DNA of 64,000 nt from JAICMB01 sp963795935 (GCA_963795935.1 CAWCJO010000021.1:1-64000); one strand, 5' to 3'. Shown: positions 46,258 to 56,599, counted from the stretch's first letter. Notes: generated by a model from the sequence alone, not told the origin. Translations and numbers: made by a program.

Positions 46258-48204
46258 TTAATCGCTCATCAGGAAAATGCAAGGCCGGTCTTTGCCGCCG
46301 CGGGCTTTTTCCCAATAGTGCTGCAGGATCGTGTACACCATCAGCCCGGTCTCCCCTTCGCCCAACAGGAAATAGCGAAACGATTGCCGCATCAAGTTCT
46401 GGCGGCTCAATCCCAGGAAAACAGCCGTCGGATGCAGCAGCTCGGTCATATACGCGACGGCGTTCGCGATCGCGACCGCTTGCGAAACTTCCACCATGTA
46501 CTCGCCGTCGCACATCCGAACTTGGATCTCCAGCGGCGAAAGAAACTCGCTGCGGTTATCGAGGAGTTGGATGTGAGCGAGGGCCAGGGGACCCTCGACG
46601 CGATAATACTCCTGGACCTTGCGGCGGCGATTCGCAACGATATCGGGAGCGAAACTGCGCACCGGCACCAGGTTCACTTTGGCCCCGGCCATGTTATTCC
46701 ACAACGTCTGCGATTCCTCGTCGCTGAAGCGGTGACCCTCGACGCGCAGTTCGGTGGCGCGCGCGTAACGGCTGATGCCGCTCACGGTTACGATGAACAG
46801 AATAAAGAAGCTCGCGATGATGATGCCGTCGCGGCGCTCAATGATGTTCACGACCGTGGTGTACGCGAAGACCACCACGACGAAGCAGCAGTAAACCCCG
46901 AGCGTATAGCGGCGTTCCTTAAGCAGCGAAATGGCCGCCGCGATCGCCGCCGAGAACATCAGCACCAACACGCCCGTGGCATAGGCGCCGCCCTGCGCGT
47001 CCACGTTAGCGCGGAAAATCAGAGTAATCAGAACGTCGGAGGCGAACAGCACCAGTACCAGCGGCCGCGCGTAGGCCACCCATTGCGGCGCCAGACCGAC
47101 GCGGGGAAGGTAGCGCGGAATAAGGTGCAACAACCCGGCCATGGCGGAAGCGCCCGCGAACCATAGGATGAGAATGGTCGAGATATCGTACACCGAGCCG
47201 AAGACGTTGCCCAGATAGCGATGCGCCAGAAAGGCGATGGCGCGGCCGCTCGCCGGGCCGCCCTCGCGATAGTCGCGCTCGGGAATGAGCAGCGCGGCCA
47301 CGAAGCTCGAAAGCAGCAGCAACACGCTCATGATGAGGGCCGCGCCGATCAGCAGCTTGCGCGTATTCCGGATGCGCCCCACCGGCGGGTCGCGCTCTTC
47401 ATCCGGCTTGTCGCCGCGAATCAGCGGCATCACGGAGACGCCCGTCTCGAACCCGCTCAAGCCCAGCGCCAGGCGGGGGAACAAAATGATGGCGGCGATC
47501 GCCAGATGCGGCCAATCGCCCTCAGCGCTCAGCGCCGCCCGCCAATGCGGCAAGGCGATGGGATGCGATGCGACCTCGAAGAGCAAGCGCACCAGCACGA
47601 TCACGTTCAGCAGCAGGTACGGGATGCACACCGCCGTGGCCATCTCGATGGCCTCTTTGAAACCGATCAGAAACACCACCGCGAGCAGGGCCAACAGAAC
47701 GAGCGTCAGCGTGAGGTGCGCATCCCTGACGAAAGGATGCAAGTACGGATTTTGCGTGGCGTGCGTGGCGGCATCCGCGGCCGACAGCGTCATCGTGATC
47801 ACGAAATCGGTGGCCGCAAATCCCAGCAGCACCAGCACCAGCAGCCGCCCCCACCAGCCCGGCAGCAGATTTTCGAGCATCGCGATGGAGCCTTGGCCGA
47901 CATAGGAGCGCCCCGCCACCTGCGCGTAAATCGGTAGAGCGCACGCCAGCGTCACCCCCACCAGCACGGCCGTAGCAATGGGCGACAGCGCGCCGGCGGC
48001 GAGCAGTGCGATGCCTGGCTGGTATCCGATGGTGGAAAAATAATCGACGCCGGTCAGCCAAATGACCAAATACCAGGGATGCGTGTCGCGCGCGGCGGCG
48101 GTGTGGGTGTCGAGCGACTCGCCCCGCCGCAGCCACATCCGCCAGATCGATTGCGGCAGCGGGCCGGGTCCGGGCTGCAGGATAGGCTGGCCGTTGGCGG
48201 ACAC
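46258..48204 (-). CDS. APC-superfamily amino-acid/polyamine permease with cytosolic tail
   Basis: 648 residues. Twelve or so membrane segments from about residue 45 to 470: WYLVIWLTGVDYFSTIGYQP (APC-type start), LSPIATAVLVGVTLACALPI, LAIAAIILFPRLALGLSGFE (the family 'G-E' motif), GGAYATGVLVLMFSAAIAAA. The last 170 residues form a soluble domain (LAHIQLLDNRSEFLSPLEIQ ... HYWEKARGGKDRPCIFLMSD) of unknown role, possibly regulatory. This long type with a cytosolic tail is common in Acidobacteria. Intact over 1.9 kb. Confidence 0.88.
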   Translation of the reverse strand: MSANGQPILQPGPGPLPQSIWRMWLRRGESLDTHTAAARDTHPWYLVIWLTGVDYFSTIGYQPGIALLAAGALSPIATAVLVGVTLACALPIYAQVAGRSYVGQGSIAMLENLLPGWWGRLLVLVLLGFAATDFVITMTLSAADAATHATQNPYLHPFVRDAHLTLTLVLLALLAVVFLIGFKEAIEMATAVCIPYLLLNVIVLVRLLFEVASHPIALPHWRAALSAEGDWPHLAIAAIILFPRLALGLSGFETGVSVMPLIRGDKPDEERDPPVGRIRNTRKLLIGAALIMSVLLLLSSFVAALLIPERDYREGGPASGRAIAFLAHRYLGNVFGSVYDISTILILWFAGASAMAGLLHLIPRYLPRVGLAPQWVAYARPLVLVLFASDVLITLIFRANVDAQGGAYATGVLVLMFSAAIAAAISLLKERRYTLGVYCCFVVVVFAYTTVVNIIERRDGIIIASFFILFIVTVSGISRYARATELRVEGHRFSDEESQTLWNNMAGAKVNLVPVRSFAPDIVANRRRKVQEYYRVEGPLALAHIQLLDNRSEFLSPLEIQVRMCDGEYMVEVSQAVAIANAVAYMTELLHPTAVFLGLSRQNLMRQSFRYFLLGEGETGLMVYTILQHYWEKARGGKDRPCIFLMSD

Positions 48205-48515
48205 GAAAGAATACGGTAGCAGGCCCGGCGGATTGCCGGCTTACGCCCGTCTTTAATCGCGCGCGGCGTCGCTGCCGCGAGAAGACCCCGGCGCTTCGCG
48301 CGGAGTCCCGCTCCGGATTATCGCCTCGTCCCGGCGAGATGGTTTCCCGCGCGCGAGCTCGGCCGGGCGGTCAAAATCAACCGGCAAAAATGACGGCTGG
48401 CGGCGCCGGCGCGTACCTGCGCGCCAATGAGGCTCAGGTCATTCCTATTGCGAAAATGCCGGCGGCCGCGGAAAGGTCCGCGTAGACTTGGCCGCCGGCG
48501 TCCGACGGTGTTAAG
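48205..48515. other. intergenic region, no gene seen
   Basis: About 310 bp between two minus-strand genes. It holds GC-rich sequence without an open frame of note and a nested inverted repeat near the downstream gene (next entry). Confidence 0.4.
48458..48499 (-). terminator. nested GC-rich hairpin downstream of the ferritin-like gene
   Basis: Outer arms gccggcggcc (48458-48467) and ggccgccggc (48490-48499) are perfectly complementary; an inner pair gcgga/tccgc adds a second stem. It lies 17 bp after the ferritin-like stop on the minus strand. There is no clear U-tract, so it may be an intrinsic terminator of low efficiency or an RNA-stabilising structure. Confidence 0.5.
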
Positions 48516-49718
48516 TTAATCCTGGCCCTCCGGCTGCACTGCGTCCGCTGCCGTTGCGACATCCATCAGCAGTTCCAGGAAGGCCTTACTTTGGTTCATA
48601 AAAAGGTTGTCCGCTAGGAAAGCCTGAATAGTGGCCACGGCGCCGCCATTGCGCGTCAGGGTCGGCCGGATGATCGAGACTGGAGGTAAGTCCGGGCTTA
48701 GAAACTGGGTGGGCTCGGGCAGAATCAGATTGGTTTGAAACATCTGGCCGGCCGCCGCCTGATCGGCGGGAGATAGAGCGGCGTTATGTTGGTTCGCGGG
48801 ATTGTTGAAGTCCGGAAAAGTCAGACCCGTTTTAGGATCGCTGATGCCCGCCAAAGGTTGAGCGACCGCATTGGCCCCTTTATCGTGCCAAAGCGAAAAG
48901 TGATCTATCTCGACTCCACCGATGCTTAACAGGATTCGCAGCGTCTCCCGGCTGGTTGCCTTGAGAGAAAGTATGGGATAAAGGCTCGATCCGCCTTGTT
49001 CGATAAACGCAAAGTGAAATCCCGCGGTGTTGGCGATGGCTTGCATGCGATTGGGACCCGGGATAGCGGGAGGAATCGCTATGATCGTGTTGGGATTGGT
49101 ATCGTTGTCGTTTATTGGAATGGCCGGCTGGTTCTTAATCGCAAGCAGTTGCGGGAAGGCGACGCCCAAGTCGGGATTTTGCGTGCTCCGGTAACGAAAA
49201 TACCAGCTCGTGTCTACGTTGAGACTCAGTAAATTGGTAATCCGTCCGGTACGTTTGGACCCCATCGCCTGGCTGCCTTGCAGATTCGCAAACGGAGTCA
49301 AGTCGACCGGGTTTACGCCTTTGGACTTCAAATAAGCCGTTAGAAAAGCCGCGTGACTAATCTCGTCGTCGGTGTTGTCGGAGATATACTGCGGCATGTC
49401 GCCATCGAGGTTTTGAAGCGCGGCCTGGTAGGCCGGGTTCCCTACATTCTTTTGGTCGTTGTGATCGACCGCTCCTCCGAGCTCATTGTATTGTTGCCAT
49501 AAATCGGCTTCGATGAGCTCGATCGTGAGAGCAAGCTGCAACAGCGCAACATCGCCCCTGGGTAGGCTATCGCGATCCTGAGCGAATAACCGGCGGCCTG
49601 TCAGCGTTGCGCCCGCGGCGCCCGCCGCGCCCAGGCCCTGGAGGAATTTGCGCCGCCGGATAAGCTGGGTCCATGTTGAGTCAAGTTCGTCTGGCGATTG
49701 AATAGATTGTGTCTTCAT
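48516..49718 (-). CDS. Tat-exported ferritin-like domain protein
   Basis: 400 residues. A twin-arginine signal is clear: LIRRRKFLQGLGAAGAAGAT, cleaved near RRLFAQ. The mature protein starts with helices like a ferritin-type bundle (VALLQLALTIELIEADLWQQ, DEISHAAFLTAYLKSKG, GGVEIDHFSLWHDKG): metal-ligand Glu/His spacing 'E-IE-D' and 'E-SHA-F' is visible. This matches the 'ferritin-like domain' (PF13668-type) proteins of Acidobacteria and relatives. Iron binding or desiccation/oxidative-stress protection are guesses. Intact. Confidence 0.8.
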   Translation of the reverse strand: MKTQSIQSPDELDSTWTQLIRRRKFLQGLGAAGAAGATLTGRRLFAQDRDSLPRGDVALLQLALTIELIEADLWQQYNELGGAVDHNDQKNVGNPAYQAALQNLDGDMPQYISDNTDDEISHAAFLTAYLKSKGVNPVDLTPFANLQGSQAMGSKRTGRITNLLSLNVDTSWYFRYRSTQNPDLGVAFPQLLAIKNQPAIPINDNDTNPNTIIAIPPAIPGPNRMQAIANTAGFHFAFIEQGGSSLYPILSLKATSRETLRILLSIGGVEIDHFSLWHDKGANAVAQPLAGISDPKTGLTFPDFNNPANQHNAALSPADQAAAGQMFQTNLILPEPTQFLSPDLPPVSIIRPTLTRNGGAVATIQAFLADNLFMNQSKAFLELLMDVATAADAVQPEGQD

Positions 49719-49874
49719 TAGTCCCTTTCTTCTGGTTTCTTGTCACACCATGCTTCCAGACGGTCCACTCGATGTCTATGTCACGGGCCATCGGCGACAT
49801 TCACAAAGCTTTTACGGAATCTTCGTAAGATACGCCGTGACGTGATGTGCTTCGCGGCTGTGGAACTTAGAACC

Positions 49875-51276
49875 TTAGAACTCCGCCGACCCCGGCGTGC
49901 GCGGACAAGGGATCACGTCGCGGATGTTTTTCATCCCCGTCAAGTACATCATCATGCGCTCCAGGCCGAGTCCGAAGCCGGAGTGCGGCGCGGTCCCGTA
50001 GCGCCGCAGATCGAGATACCACCAGTACGCCGCTTCGTTCAGACCATGCGAGCGGATCTTCTCCAGGAGCACGTCGTGGCGTTCCTCCCTTTGGCTGCCG
50101 CCGATGATCTCGCCGATGCGCGGCACGAGCACATCCATGGCCCGCACGGTCTTGCCGTCTTCATTCAGGCGCATGTAAAACGCCTTGATCTCTTTGGGAT
50201 AATCGGTGACCACCACCGGCTTGCCGAAAACCTCCTCGGTCAGATATCGCTCGTGCTCGCTTTGCAGATCGGCGCCCCAGAAGACCGGAAATTCCCATTG
50301 CTTTCCCTTGGCCGCCGCCTGCTCCAGGATGCGCACCGCTTCCGTGTAGGGCAGGTGCTCGAAATCGCTCTGAGCGACGTGTTCCAGCGTGGCGAGAACG
50401 GTGTTGTCGATGCGCTTGTTGAAAAATTCCAGATCGGCGCGGCAGTTGTCCAGAACTTCGCGAATGATGGACTTCAGAAAGCGCTCGGCAAGATGGCGAT
50501 TATCGTCGAGATCGCAAAACGCCATCTCCGGCTCGATCATCCAGAATTCGGCCAGATGCCGCGGCGTATTGGAATTTTCCGCCCGAAAGGTGGGGCCGAA
50601 CGTGTAGACGTTCGAGAATGCCAGCGCAAACATCTCCGCTTCCAATTGCCCGCTCACCGTAAGAAAAGCCTGCTTGCCGAAAAAATCCTGGCTGAAATCG
50701 ACGGGGCCCTCCGGAGTGCGCGGCATGTTCATCAGATCGAGCGTCGTGACGCCGAACATAGCCCCCGCCCCTTCGGTATCCGAGGCGGTGATCAAAGGCG
50801 CGTGAACGTAGAGAAACCCGTTGTCCTGAAAAAAGCGATGGACCGCCATCGAGAGCGCATTGCGCACGCGAAACACTGCGCCGAAGGTGTTGCTGCGCGG
50901 CCGCAGATGCGCGATCTCGCGCAGAAATTCCATCGTATGCCCCTTTTTTTGAAGCGGGTACGACGACGGATCCGCGGCGCCCGTAGACTTCGATGGCCTC
51001 CGCCCGCAGTTCGACAGCCTGTCCCGCCCCCGGAGATTTTACAAGCTCGCCCGAGACCCGCACTGCCGCTCCCGTGGTCACCTGGGCCAGCGTGGTCTCC
51101 GGAATGCGCCCGTCTTCGACGACGATCTGCAAGTCGCGCGCCGAAGAACCGTCCTGAAGCTGCAGGAAATGAACGCCCTTGCTGTCGCGCCGCGTCTTGA
51201 CCCATCCCAGCGCATCCAGCCGCTCGCCCGGCTGCTTGGACAGAATGTCCCTGACGTAACCGCCCTTCTCAATCAA
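49875..51276 (-). CDS. asnS: asparaginyl-tRNA synthetase (one frameshift)
   Basis: About 466 residues after correction. Charges tRNA-Asn. The N-terminal OB-fold reads RDILSKQPGERLDALGWVKT, HFLQLQDGSSARDLQIVVED. The frame breaks near 50985 by one extra G in tacgggcgcc; corrected, it reads GAADPSSYPLQKKGHTMEFL. Class II motifs: FRAENSNTPRHLAEFWMIEP (motif 2) and GFGLGLERMMMYLTGMKNIR (motif 3). The end CPRTPGSAEF is typical of AsnS. Starts with TTG at 51276. 1402 bp = 3n+1, consistent with a single sequence error. Confidence 0.94.
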
Positions 51277-51410
51277 AGTCGCTCCTCAGAACCATCTTAA
51301 GTGGGGCCAGGCGCGATTCGACGGCAAGCGCGCTGCTCTCCTTCAGCTTTAGCCGCGCTGTGCTTGTTCGCGCTGTGCTATAGATACACCTTACAGCTTA
51401 GGAGGCTGCG

Positions 51411-52391
51411 TTGCGGCGGCGCCATTTTCTCGAAAGCTCGTTGCTCGGCGGGGCTGCCGCTTTGCAGGCGCAAACCCCTCCGGCGCCCCACGAGGCCGAG
51501 TCAAGCGGCACCGGCGGCACTTCCTATCAACTCCCCCTGACGATTGAGCGCCGGCGCACCGGACAGCCGCGGCTCGGTCAGGTAGTCGTCGCCATTCAGC
51601 CGCACTGTGACGATGTGCCGATCTTCGCCGCCGGAACAGTGTTGAAGCTGATCGACGAAGGCTGCGCCGGATATCTGATCACGATGTCGGACGATTCCAT
51701 GGCCGGCGTGGGCGCCTCATACGGCGAGATCATTCAGAAAAATGAGCGGGACACGATGGAGGTGTCTAAGCGGCTGGGCTGCAAAGACGCCTTCTTCATG
51801 AAGTACCCGAATCACAACATGGATGCCTGGCCGATTGTGGAAATGCGCGCGCGTCTGACCTTCCTGTTCCGGTTGCTGAAGGCCGACATTATCGTGGTCT
51901 ACGACCCGTCGTCCCTATACGAGCGCAATCCCGACCACTACGTCACGGCGCGGGCCGTCGAATGGGCTGCGGCGATTGCCGGGACCGAGTGGGATTATCC
52001 GGAGCACTTCAAGGCCGGACTCACCCCGCACGCGCCGAAGGAACGCTACTATTTCGCGCGCGGACCGCAGTTGGTGAACCGCGTTGTGGACATAACGGAT
52101 TTCATGGACCAAAAAGTTGCGGTCAATCTTGCCAACACCACGCAAGGTCCTGCCGGCAACGCGGGAAGCAGTCTGCGCCGCAGCCTCGCCGCGAAGGGCA
52201 AACGTCTTCCCATTCTCGGCGCCGACGACGCTACCGCGAATCGCCAGTACACGAAACATTTCGCCCTCGCCCGCGATCGCATGCGCGGCCAGGCTCATGA
52301 GCTCCAATATGCCGAGTACTTCCACTACATCGGTCCCGACGAGCCGGATATGGATGCGTCCTACATCCAACAGAACGCAGTCCCGCTATAG
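51411..52391 (+). CDS. PIG-L family deacetylase, Tat-exported
   Basis: 326 residues from a TTG. The start RRRHFLESSLLGGAAALQAQ has a twin-arginine type signal. PIG-L zinc site: VVVAIQPHCDDVPIFAAG, then YERNPDHYVTARAVEWAA with the third ligand. N-acetylglucosamine-type deacetylation of sugar conjugates is the usual chemistry; here the protein should act outside the cytoplasm. Intact. Divergent from asnS, and convergent with the NAD(P) oxidoreductase that follows. Confidence 0.85.
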   Translation: MRRRHFLESSLLGGAAALQAQTPPAPHEAESSGTGGTSYQLPLTIERRRTGQPRLGQVVVAIQPHCDDVPIFAAGTVLKLIDEGCAGYLITMSDDSMAGVGASYGEIIQKNERDTMEVSKRLGCKDAFFMKYPNHNMDAWPIVEMRARLTFLFRLLKADIIVVYDPSSLYERNPDHYVTARAVEWAAAIAGTEWDYPEHFKAGLTPHAPKERYYFARGPQLVNRVVDITDFMDQKVAVNLANTTQGPAGNAGSSLRRSLAAKGKRLPILGADDATANRQYTKHFALARDRMRGQAHELQYAEYFHYIGPDEPDMDASYIQQNAVPL

Positions 52392-52415
52392 CATCCCGGC
52401 CGAACGGCGGCGCAA

Positions 52416-53276
52416 CTACTCCGGCTCAAACGCGATCATGATGGCGCTGTTATCGGCTCCTCCGAAGCCCTCTTGATCGAGACGCTCCAGAATCTCGCGA
52501 TGCAGTTGCGAAAAGGGGACGGGCGACCGGTTTCGCTCCGCCAACTCCAAAATCAGCCGTACATCCTTCAAGTGCTGCGAGAGGCGCCCTTCCGGAGTAA
52601 AATCGCCCGTTGTCATCTTCCGACCTTTCGTGTCCATGACGCGGCTGTACGCCGGCCCGGCTTTCAGAATCGGCAGTACGCTTTCGAGCGGCAAACCCAG
52701 CGCCCGCGCGAATCCCAGAGTTTCGGCGAGAACCGCGCGTTCCAGTCCCAGCGCAAGATTGGTAACCAGCTTCATGCGCATTCCGTGTCCGGCCGGACCG
52801 GCATGAAACGCTTGCCGGGCAAAGCACCGGAAGAGGTCGTGGCACGCCGCGAACGCCGCCGCTTCTCCTCCGGCAATGACGATGGTCTCGCCAGAACGTA
52901 CCTGGCGGCTTGAACCGGCAATCGCGGCGTCGAGGTATAACACGCCCTTGCTCGCGAGTGAGGAAGCGGCGAGCGCCGCATCGCCGGGATGACCTGTTGT
53001 TGTGTCCACGACGATGTCGCCGGATTTGACGCATACCCCGAGACCGGCAAGCACCTGGGCGGCAATGTGAGAATCCGGCAAGCTCAGAACAATGCGGCGG
53101 CAGCGCTCGACCACTTTGGCGGCATTCGAAACGGGTTGCCCGTTTACGTTTGCGAACTCCTTCAGGCGCGTAGGATCGGTATCGAAACCCACGACTCCGA
53201 ATCCCGCTGCAAGAAAGCGGTCCGCAAGGGCCGACCCGACAAGCCCAAGTCCGATGAGGCCGATATTTTCAGTCAT
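52416..53276 (-). CDS. NAD(P)-dependent oxidoreductase of the 3-hydroxyisobutyrate dehydrogenase family
   Basis: 286 residues from MTENIGLIGLGLVGSALADR, a Rossmann start with GLGLVGS. Substrate part: VVDTTTGHPGDAALAASSLA, LDAAIAGSSRQVRSGE, GHGMRMKLVTNLALGLERAV with the catalytic Lys. Reduces or oxidises a small beta-hydroxy acid, such as 3-hydroxyisobutyrate or 2-hydroxy-3-oxopropionate (tartronate semialdehyde). The second would suit the neighbouring hydroxypyruvate-isomerase-like gene, but this is inference. Divergent from the symporter at 53329. Longer upstream frame (to 53507) is rejected as overlapping that gene. Confidence 0.85.
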   Translation of the reverse strand: MTENIGLIGLGLVGSALADRFLAAGFGVVGFDTDPTRLKEFANVNGQPVSNAAKVVERCRRIVLSLPDSHIAAQVLAGLGVCVKSGDIVVDTTTGHPGDAALAASSLASKGVLYLDAAIAGSSRQVRSGETIVIAGGEAAAFAACHDLFRCFARQAFHAGPAGHGMRMKLVTNLALGLERAVLAETLGFARALGLPLESVLPILKAGPAYSRVMDTKGRKMTTGDFTPEGRLSQHLKDVRLILELAERNRSPVPFSQLHREILERLDQEGFGGADNSAIMIAFEPE

Positions 53277-53328
53277 AAGGGAGCGGTGGTCGCCTGCACA
53301 ATAGGTGTAAAGTGAAATTTTCGCATCT

Positions 53329-54921
53329 ATGACAATGCGTTGGCTCGATTTCGCGATTGTCTGCGCATACATCCTCGGGCTGACGCTTCTCGGTCTGCAT
53401 TTCAGGCGTCGGCAGACCTCCACTGAAGCGTACTTCGTTGCCAAACGCTCGATCCCATCTTGGGCGATGGGCATCTCGCTCTTGACCACGCTCATCACCA
53501 GCATCACCTTTATTTCATACCCAGGCTCAGCCTATGGCGGAGACTGGTCGTTGCTTGTCCCCGGCTTCATGGTCATTGTGGTGCTGATACTGGCAGGCTC
53601 CGTCGTGATCCCGTTTTATCGGCACGCGGTTGGAATGAGCGCTTACGAGTATTTCGGGCGCCGCTTCGGACGGCCCACCCGGATCTATGCGTCTATCGCA
53701 TTTGCAATCGGCCATTTTTCAAAAATGGGATTCGTCTTCTATCTCCTCGGTTTGACCATCGACAGCATGACGGGTTGGAGCATCGATCGAGTGATTCTCA
53801 CCATTGGAGTTCTGACCATTTTCTACACCTACGTGGGGGGATTCGAGGCGGTTATCTGGACGGACGTGGTGCAGGGCTTCTTTCTTCTAGCGGGTCTGCT
53901 GGTGTCCCTGGGATATGTCCTGTTCCTGCCTCCAGGCGGTCCTGCCGCGGTGTTGCACTTGGCCGCCGCTCATCACAAATTCAGCCTGGGAACATTCTCG
54001 GGCGGATTTTCGAAACCAATCATTCCCGTTTTATTGATTTATGGCTTCTTCTGGTATCTGCAGAAATATACGGCCGATCAACCCGTCGTGCAGCGCTATC
54101 TTGTGGCCAAGTCCGACCGCGCCGCGGTGCGCGGAGTTTCTTTTGGAGCGCTGCTATGCGTGCCTATCTGGACGTTGTTCATGCTCGTGGGCACGTGTCT
54201 ATGGTCTTACTACCGGCTCACCGGTGAACGCGTTCCGGCCTACATAACCAAAGCCGACCAGATGTTCCCCTATTTCCTGAGCACGCACTTGCCGCCCGGC
54301 TTGACCGGCTTGTTCATGGCCGCGCTGATCGGCGCCGCGATGTGCGCCCTGTCAAGCGATCTGAACAGTTTCGCCGTTGTGGGCGTGGAGGATATCTATC
54401 GATTACTGCGTCCATCCGTTTCCGACCCGAGACGGTTGCGCATGGGCCGCTACATCGTCGCCGTCGCGGGATTCCTGTGCGTCGGGACAGCCCTGGCTCT
54501 CGCGCACACGAAAGGCTCCGCGCTGTCCCTGTGGTTTACAGTTTCGGCCGTGGCAAGCGGCGGCCTCGCGGGATTATTTCTGCTCGCGTTCCTGAGTTCG
54601 CGCGCAAACGCGAAAGGCGTCTACGTAGGCCTTACGGCGGCCCTAACCTTCACGGTGTGGGCCACTTTGACGTTATCTCAAAAGCCCATTCTCGACCTCG
54701 GCCGATTCAATTTTCCATGGCACGATTACATGATCGGAGCAATCGCGCACGTGCTGGTGCTGGGCGTCGGCTACATTGCGAGCCTGGTCCTTGCAAAACA
54801 CGGCGAGGGCGCGGAATGGAACGGCATGACCCTGTGGGGTTGGTTACGAGAGCGGCGCAACGGTCTGGCAACGCCGCTCAATCCCGCCGAGCGCGCCCAG
54901 CGCGGCGTCATCGCGAACTAA
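53329..54921 (+). CDS. sodium/solute symporter (SSS family)
   Basis: 530 residues, about 13 membrane segments. Starts MTMRWLDFAIVCAYILGLTL with the SSS type 'AYFVAKRSIPSWAMGISLLT' region; sodium-site signature YVGGFEAVIWTDVVQGFFL and PPGLTGLFMAALIGAAMCAL-SSDLNS. Relatives carry sugars, sialic acid, myo-inositol or monocarboxylates; the closest look here is the sugar/polyol branch. Intact. It probably supplies substrate to the enzymes around it. Confidence 0.88.
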   Translation: MTMRWLDFAIVCAYILGLTLLGLHFRRRQTSTEAYFVAKRSIPSWAMGISLLTTLITSITFISYPGSAYGGDWSLLVPGFMVIVVLILAGSVVIPFYRHAVGMSAYEYFGRRFGRPTRIYASIAFAIGHFSKMGFVFYLLGLTIDSMTGWSIDRVILTIGVLTIFYTYVGGFEAVIWTDVVQGFFLLAGLLVSLGYVLFLPPGGPAAVLHLAAAHHKFSLGTFSGGFSKPIIPVLLIYGFFWYLQKYTADQPVVQRYLVAKSDRAAVRGVSFGALLCVPIWTLFMLVGTCLWSYYRLTGERVPAYITKADQMFPYFLSTHLPPGLTGLFMAALIGAAMCALSSDLNSFAVVGVEDIYRLLRPSVSDPRRLRMGRYIVAVAGFLCVGTALALAHTKGSALSLWFTVSAVASGGLAGLFLLAFLSSRANAKGVYVGLTAALTFTVWATLTLSQKPILDLGRFNFPWHDYMIGAIAHVLVLGVGYIASLVLAKHGEGAEWNGMTLWGWLRERRNGLATPLNPAERAQRGVIAN

Positions 54922-56599
54922 CGGAAATCGCGTAAACTACGCACGTACTGCCGCACATAGAAGAAGCGTGCGGTAACCTTCTTTCCCGGCGCTCCCCAGG
55001 TACTCTTCAGGACCGTTATCCCGTACTCCGGATGCAAACCTAGATCCGCTAGTCGTACCGTCAACGGCAGTGGAATGTAATCGATCTCGTTACGGCTGAC
55101 GCTCGCGTATAGAACGCCGTTACGACAATCGATCCGCGCCTCAACGGGCGGGCTGCCCGGGAAATCGCGTATGCCCCCTTGATTGAAGCCCAGGTTTTCC
55201 GCCGTCAAATAGCCGCCATTTAAATCCCAGCGAATCACCCGAAACTGTCCCTTTGAACCTCGCACGCGCAAGCCGGCCGCCATGCCATTTACTGACAGAA
55301 AATCCAGCTTAGTGGCAACTGTCCAGTCGCCGGCAGGCGCCGCGCGGAAAAATTCCGATTGGCAGGTTTCATCCTGTGCTCCGATGGGGAGCACCAATGC
55401 ATTGGTTTCATACTGTGCGGACGGCGATCCGGCGCAGGTGGTCGCGTAATGCCATCCATCGAATTGGCTCAGATCGGCCGGGCCGTCCGGGTAAGAATGG
55501 AATTCGTGTCCGACGCTCAATCGATCGAAGCGGGCATGCGCCGGCGTTGCGTTTGAATGACCATGATGAGCAAAGATGGCGACGCGCGCGTCCGGCATCG
55601 CATCCGGCATGTTCAGCACGTTGCCGGTTTCAGTCCAGGTATCTCCATCGAAGCTGAGAAAAGCCCTGAAAACCGAATGCTCCCGGCGAATCGAAAGCCA
55701 GACGGGACGGCTGTCCTCGGCGCGCGGATCGTAGGCAAACGTATTTGGCGGCTTACGATAACGCGCCTGCGTTTCCAAGCCAAACTCCAATTGCGGGCGC
55801 GCCAGGAATTGGCGGCCCAGCTTGACATAGCGGTCCGGATCGTTGAAGATCAACAATCCGGCTTGCTGCAGCGCCTGTTCGGGCGTGAACCACATACGAA
55901 CGGACGTATCCTCCACGTCCGCGATTCTGGGGCCAACCTGGATCGCTCTGCCCGGTAGGTCGAGAACGCTGTGCATGAAGTCGCCCCGGACGGTTGTCAG
56001 ATCGAAAACCGGAAGGGGCGAAATGGAAGCCTTCGAAAAATGCCTGCGGGGAAGAGCGCGAGACCCAAGACAAGGGCGAGCCCCAAGCCAGCGATTAGAA
56101 GCTGCACAACGCGCCTGCGGCGCAGGCCCGGGATTCGCTCGCTTGATGCGGTCACGAGTCCCGCTAAAGGTTCGAAGGAGTTGGCGGATGATTTCGGATG
56201 CAGGCTTTCGACGCTTTGAACCGCCTCGGGACTGACATGATGATCCACCTCTTCCCGGGTACGGAACTTCGGGATATAGGAGCGGACCGGAAGCGTCACG
56301 ATGATCGCATCGCGTGTCCCGGGACCCGAATAGTACATATCCAAACGCTGGCGTGTGAGAGTCGCCATCTTCCGGACAGAAGCGTCGTCTACCGGATTGA
56401 AATCGCGATTGCGGTGCAGAACGTGCTCGGCGATTTCAACCTGGTCGAGGTGCACGCGGCCCTGAAAAGCCGCCTCCGAAGCGTAGAGCAGGAAATCGCT
56501 AAGCTGCCGTCGCGCTATGAAATCGGCGCTGTCGAGAATCCTGCGCAGTTGTCGGCGACACTGCTCAATGTCCAGACTGGTCTGGCTGGTCTCCACCGT
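54918..56599 (-). CDS. membrane-anchored protein: regulator-like N-terminal domain, jelly-roll C-terminal domain (one frameshift)
   Basis: About 560 residues after correction. From GTG at 56599: DIEQCRRQLRRILDSADFIA, LLYASEAAFQGRVHLDQVEI, DDASVRKMATLTRQRLDMYY, VTLPVRSYIPKFRTREEVD. This domain, ending 'LP-GSY-P-F', is common in Acidobacteria at the N-terminus of proteins with TolB or TPR parts and looks like a winged-helix type unit. A membrane helix (VVQLLIAGLGLALVLGLALF) follows. Near 56025 the frame slips; then PLPVFDLTTVRGDFMHSVLD and a beta-sandwich like DUF1349 (DRYVKLGRQFLARPQLEFGL, WLSIRREHSVFRAFLSFDG) fills the outer side. It overlaps the symporter stop by 4 bp. Possibly a transmembrane sensor of sugar. 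Confidence 0.65.

Noticed and set aside
49740..51200. 486-codon plus-strand open frame opposite asnS
   Set aside because: Antisense shadow; asnS is recognised across its whole length.
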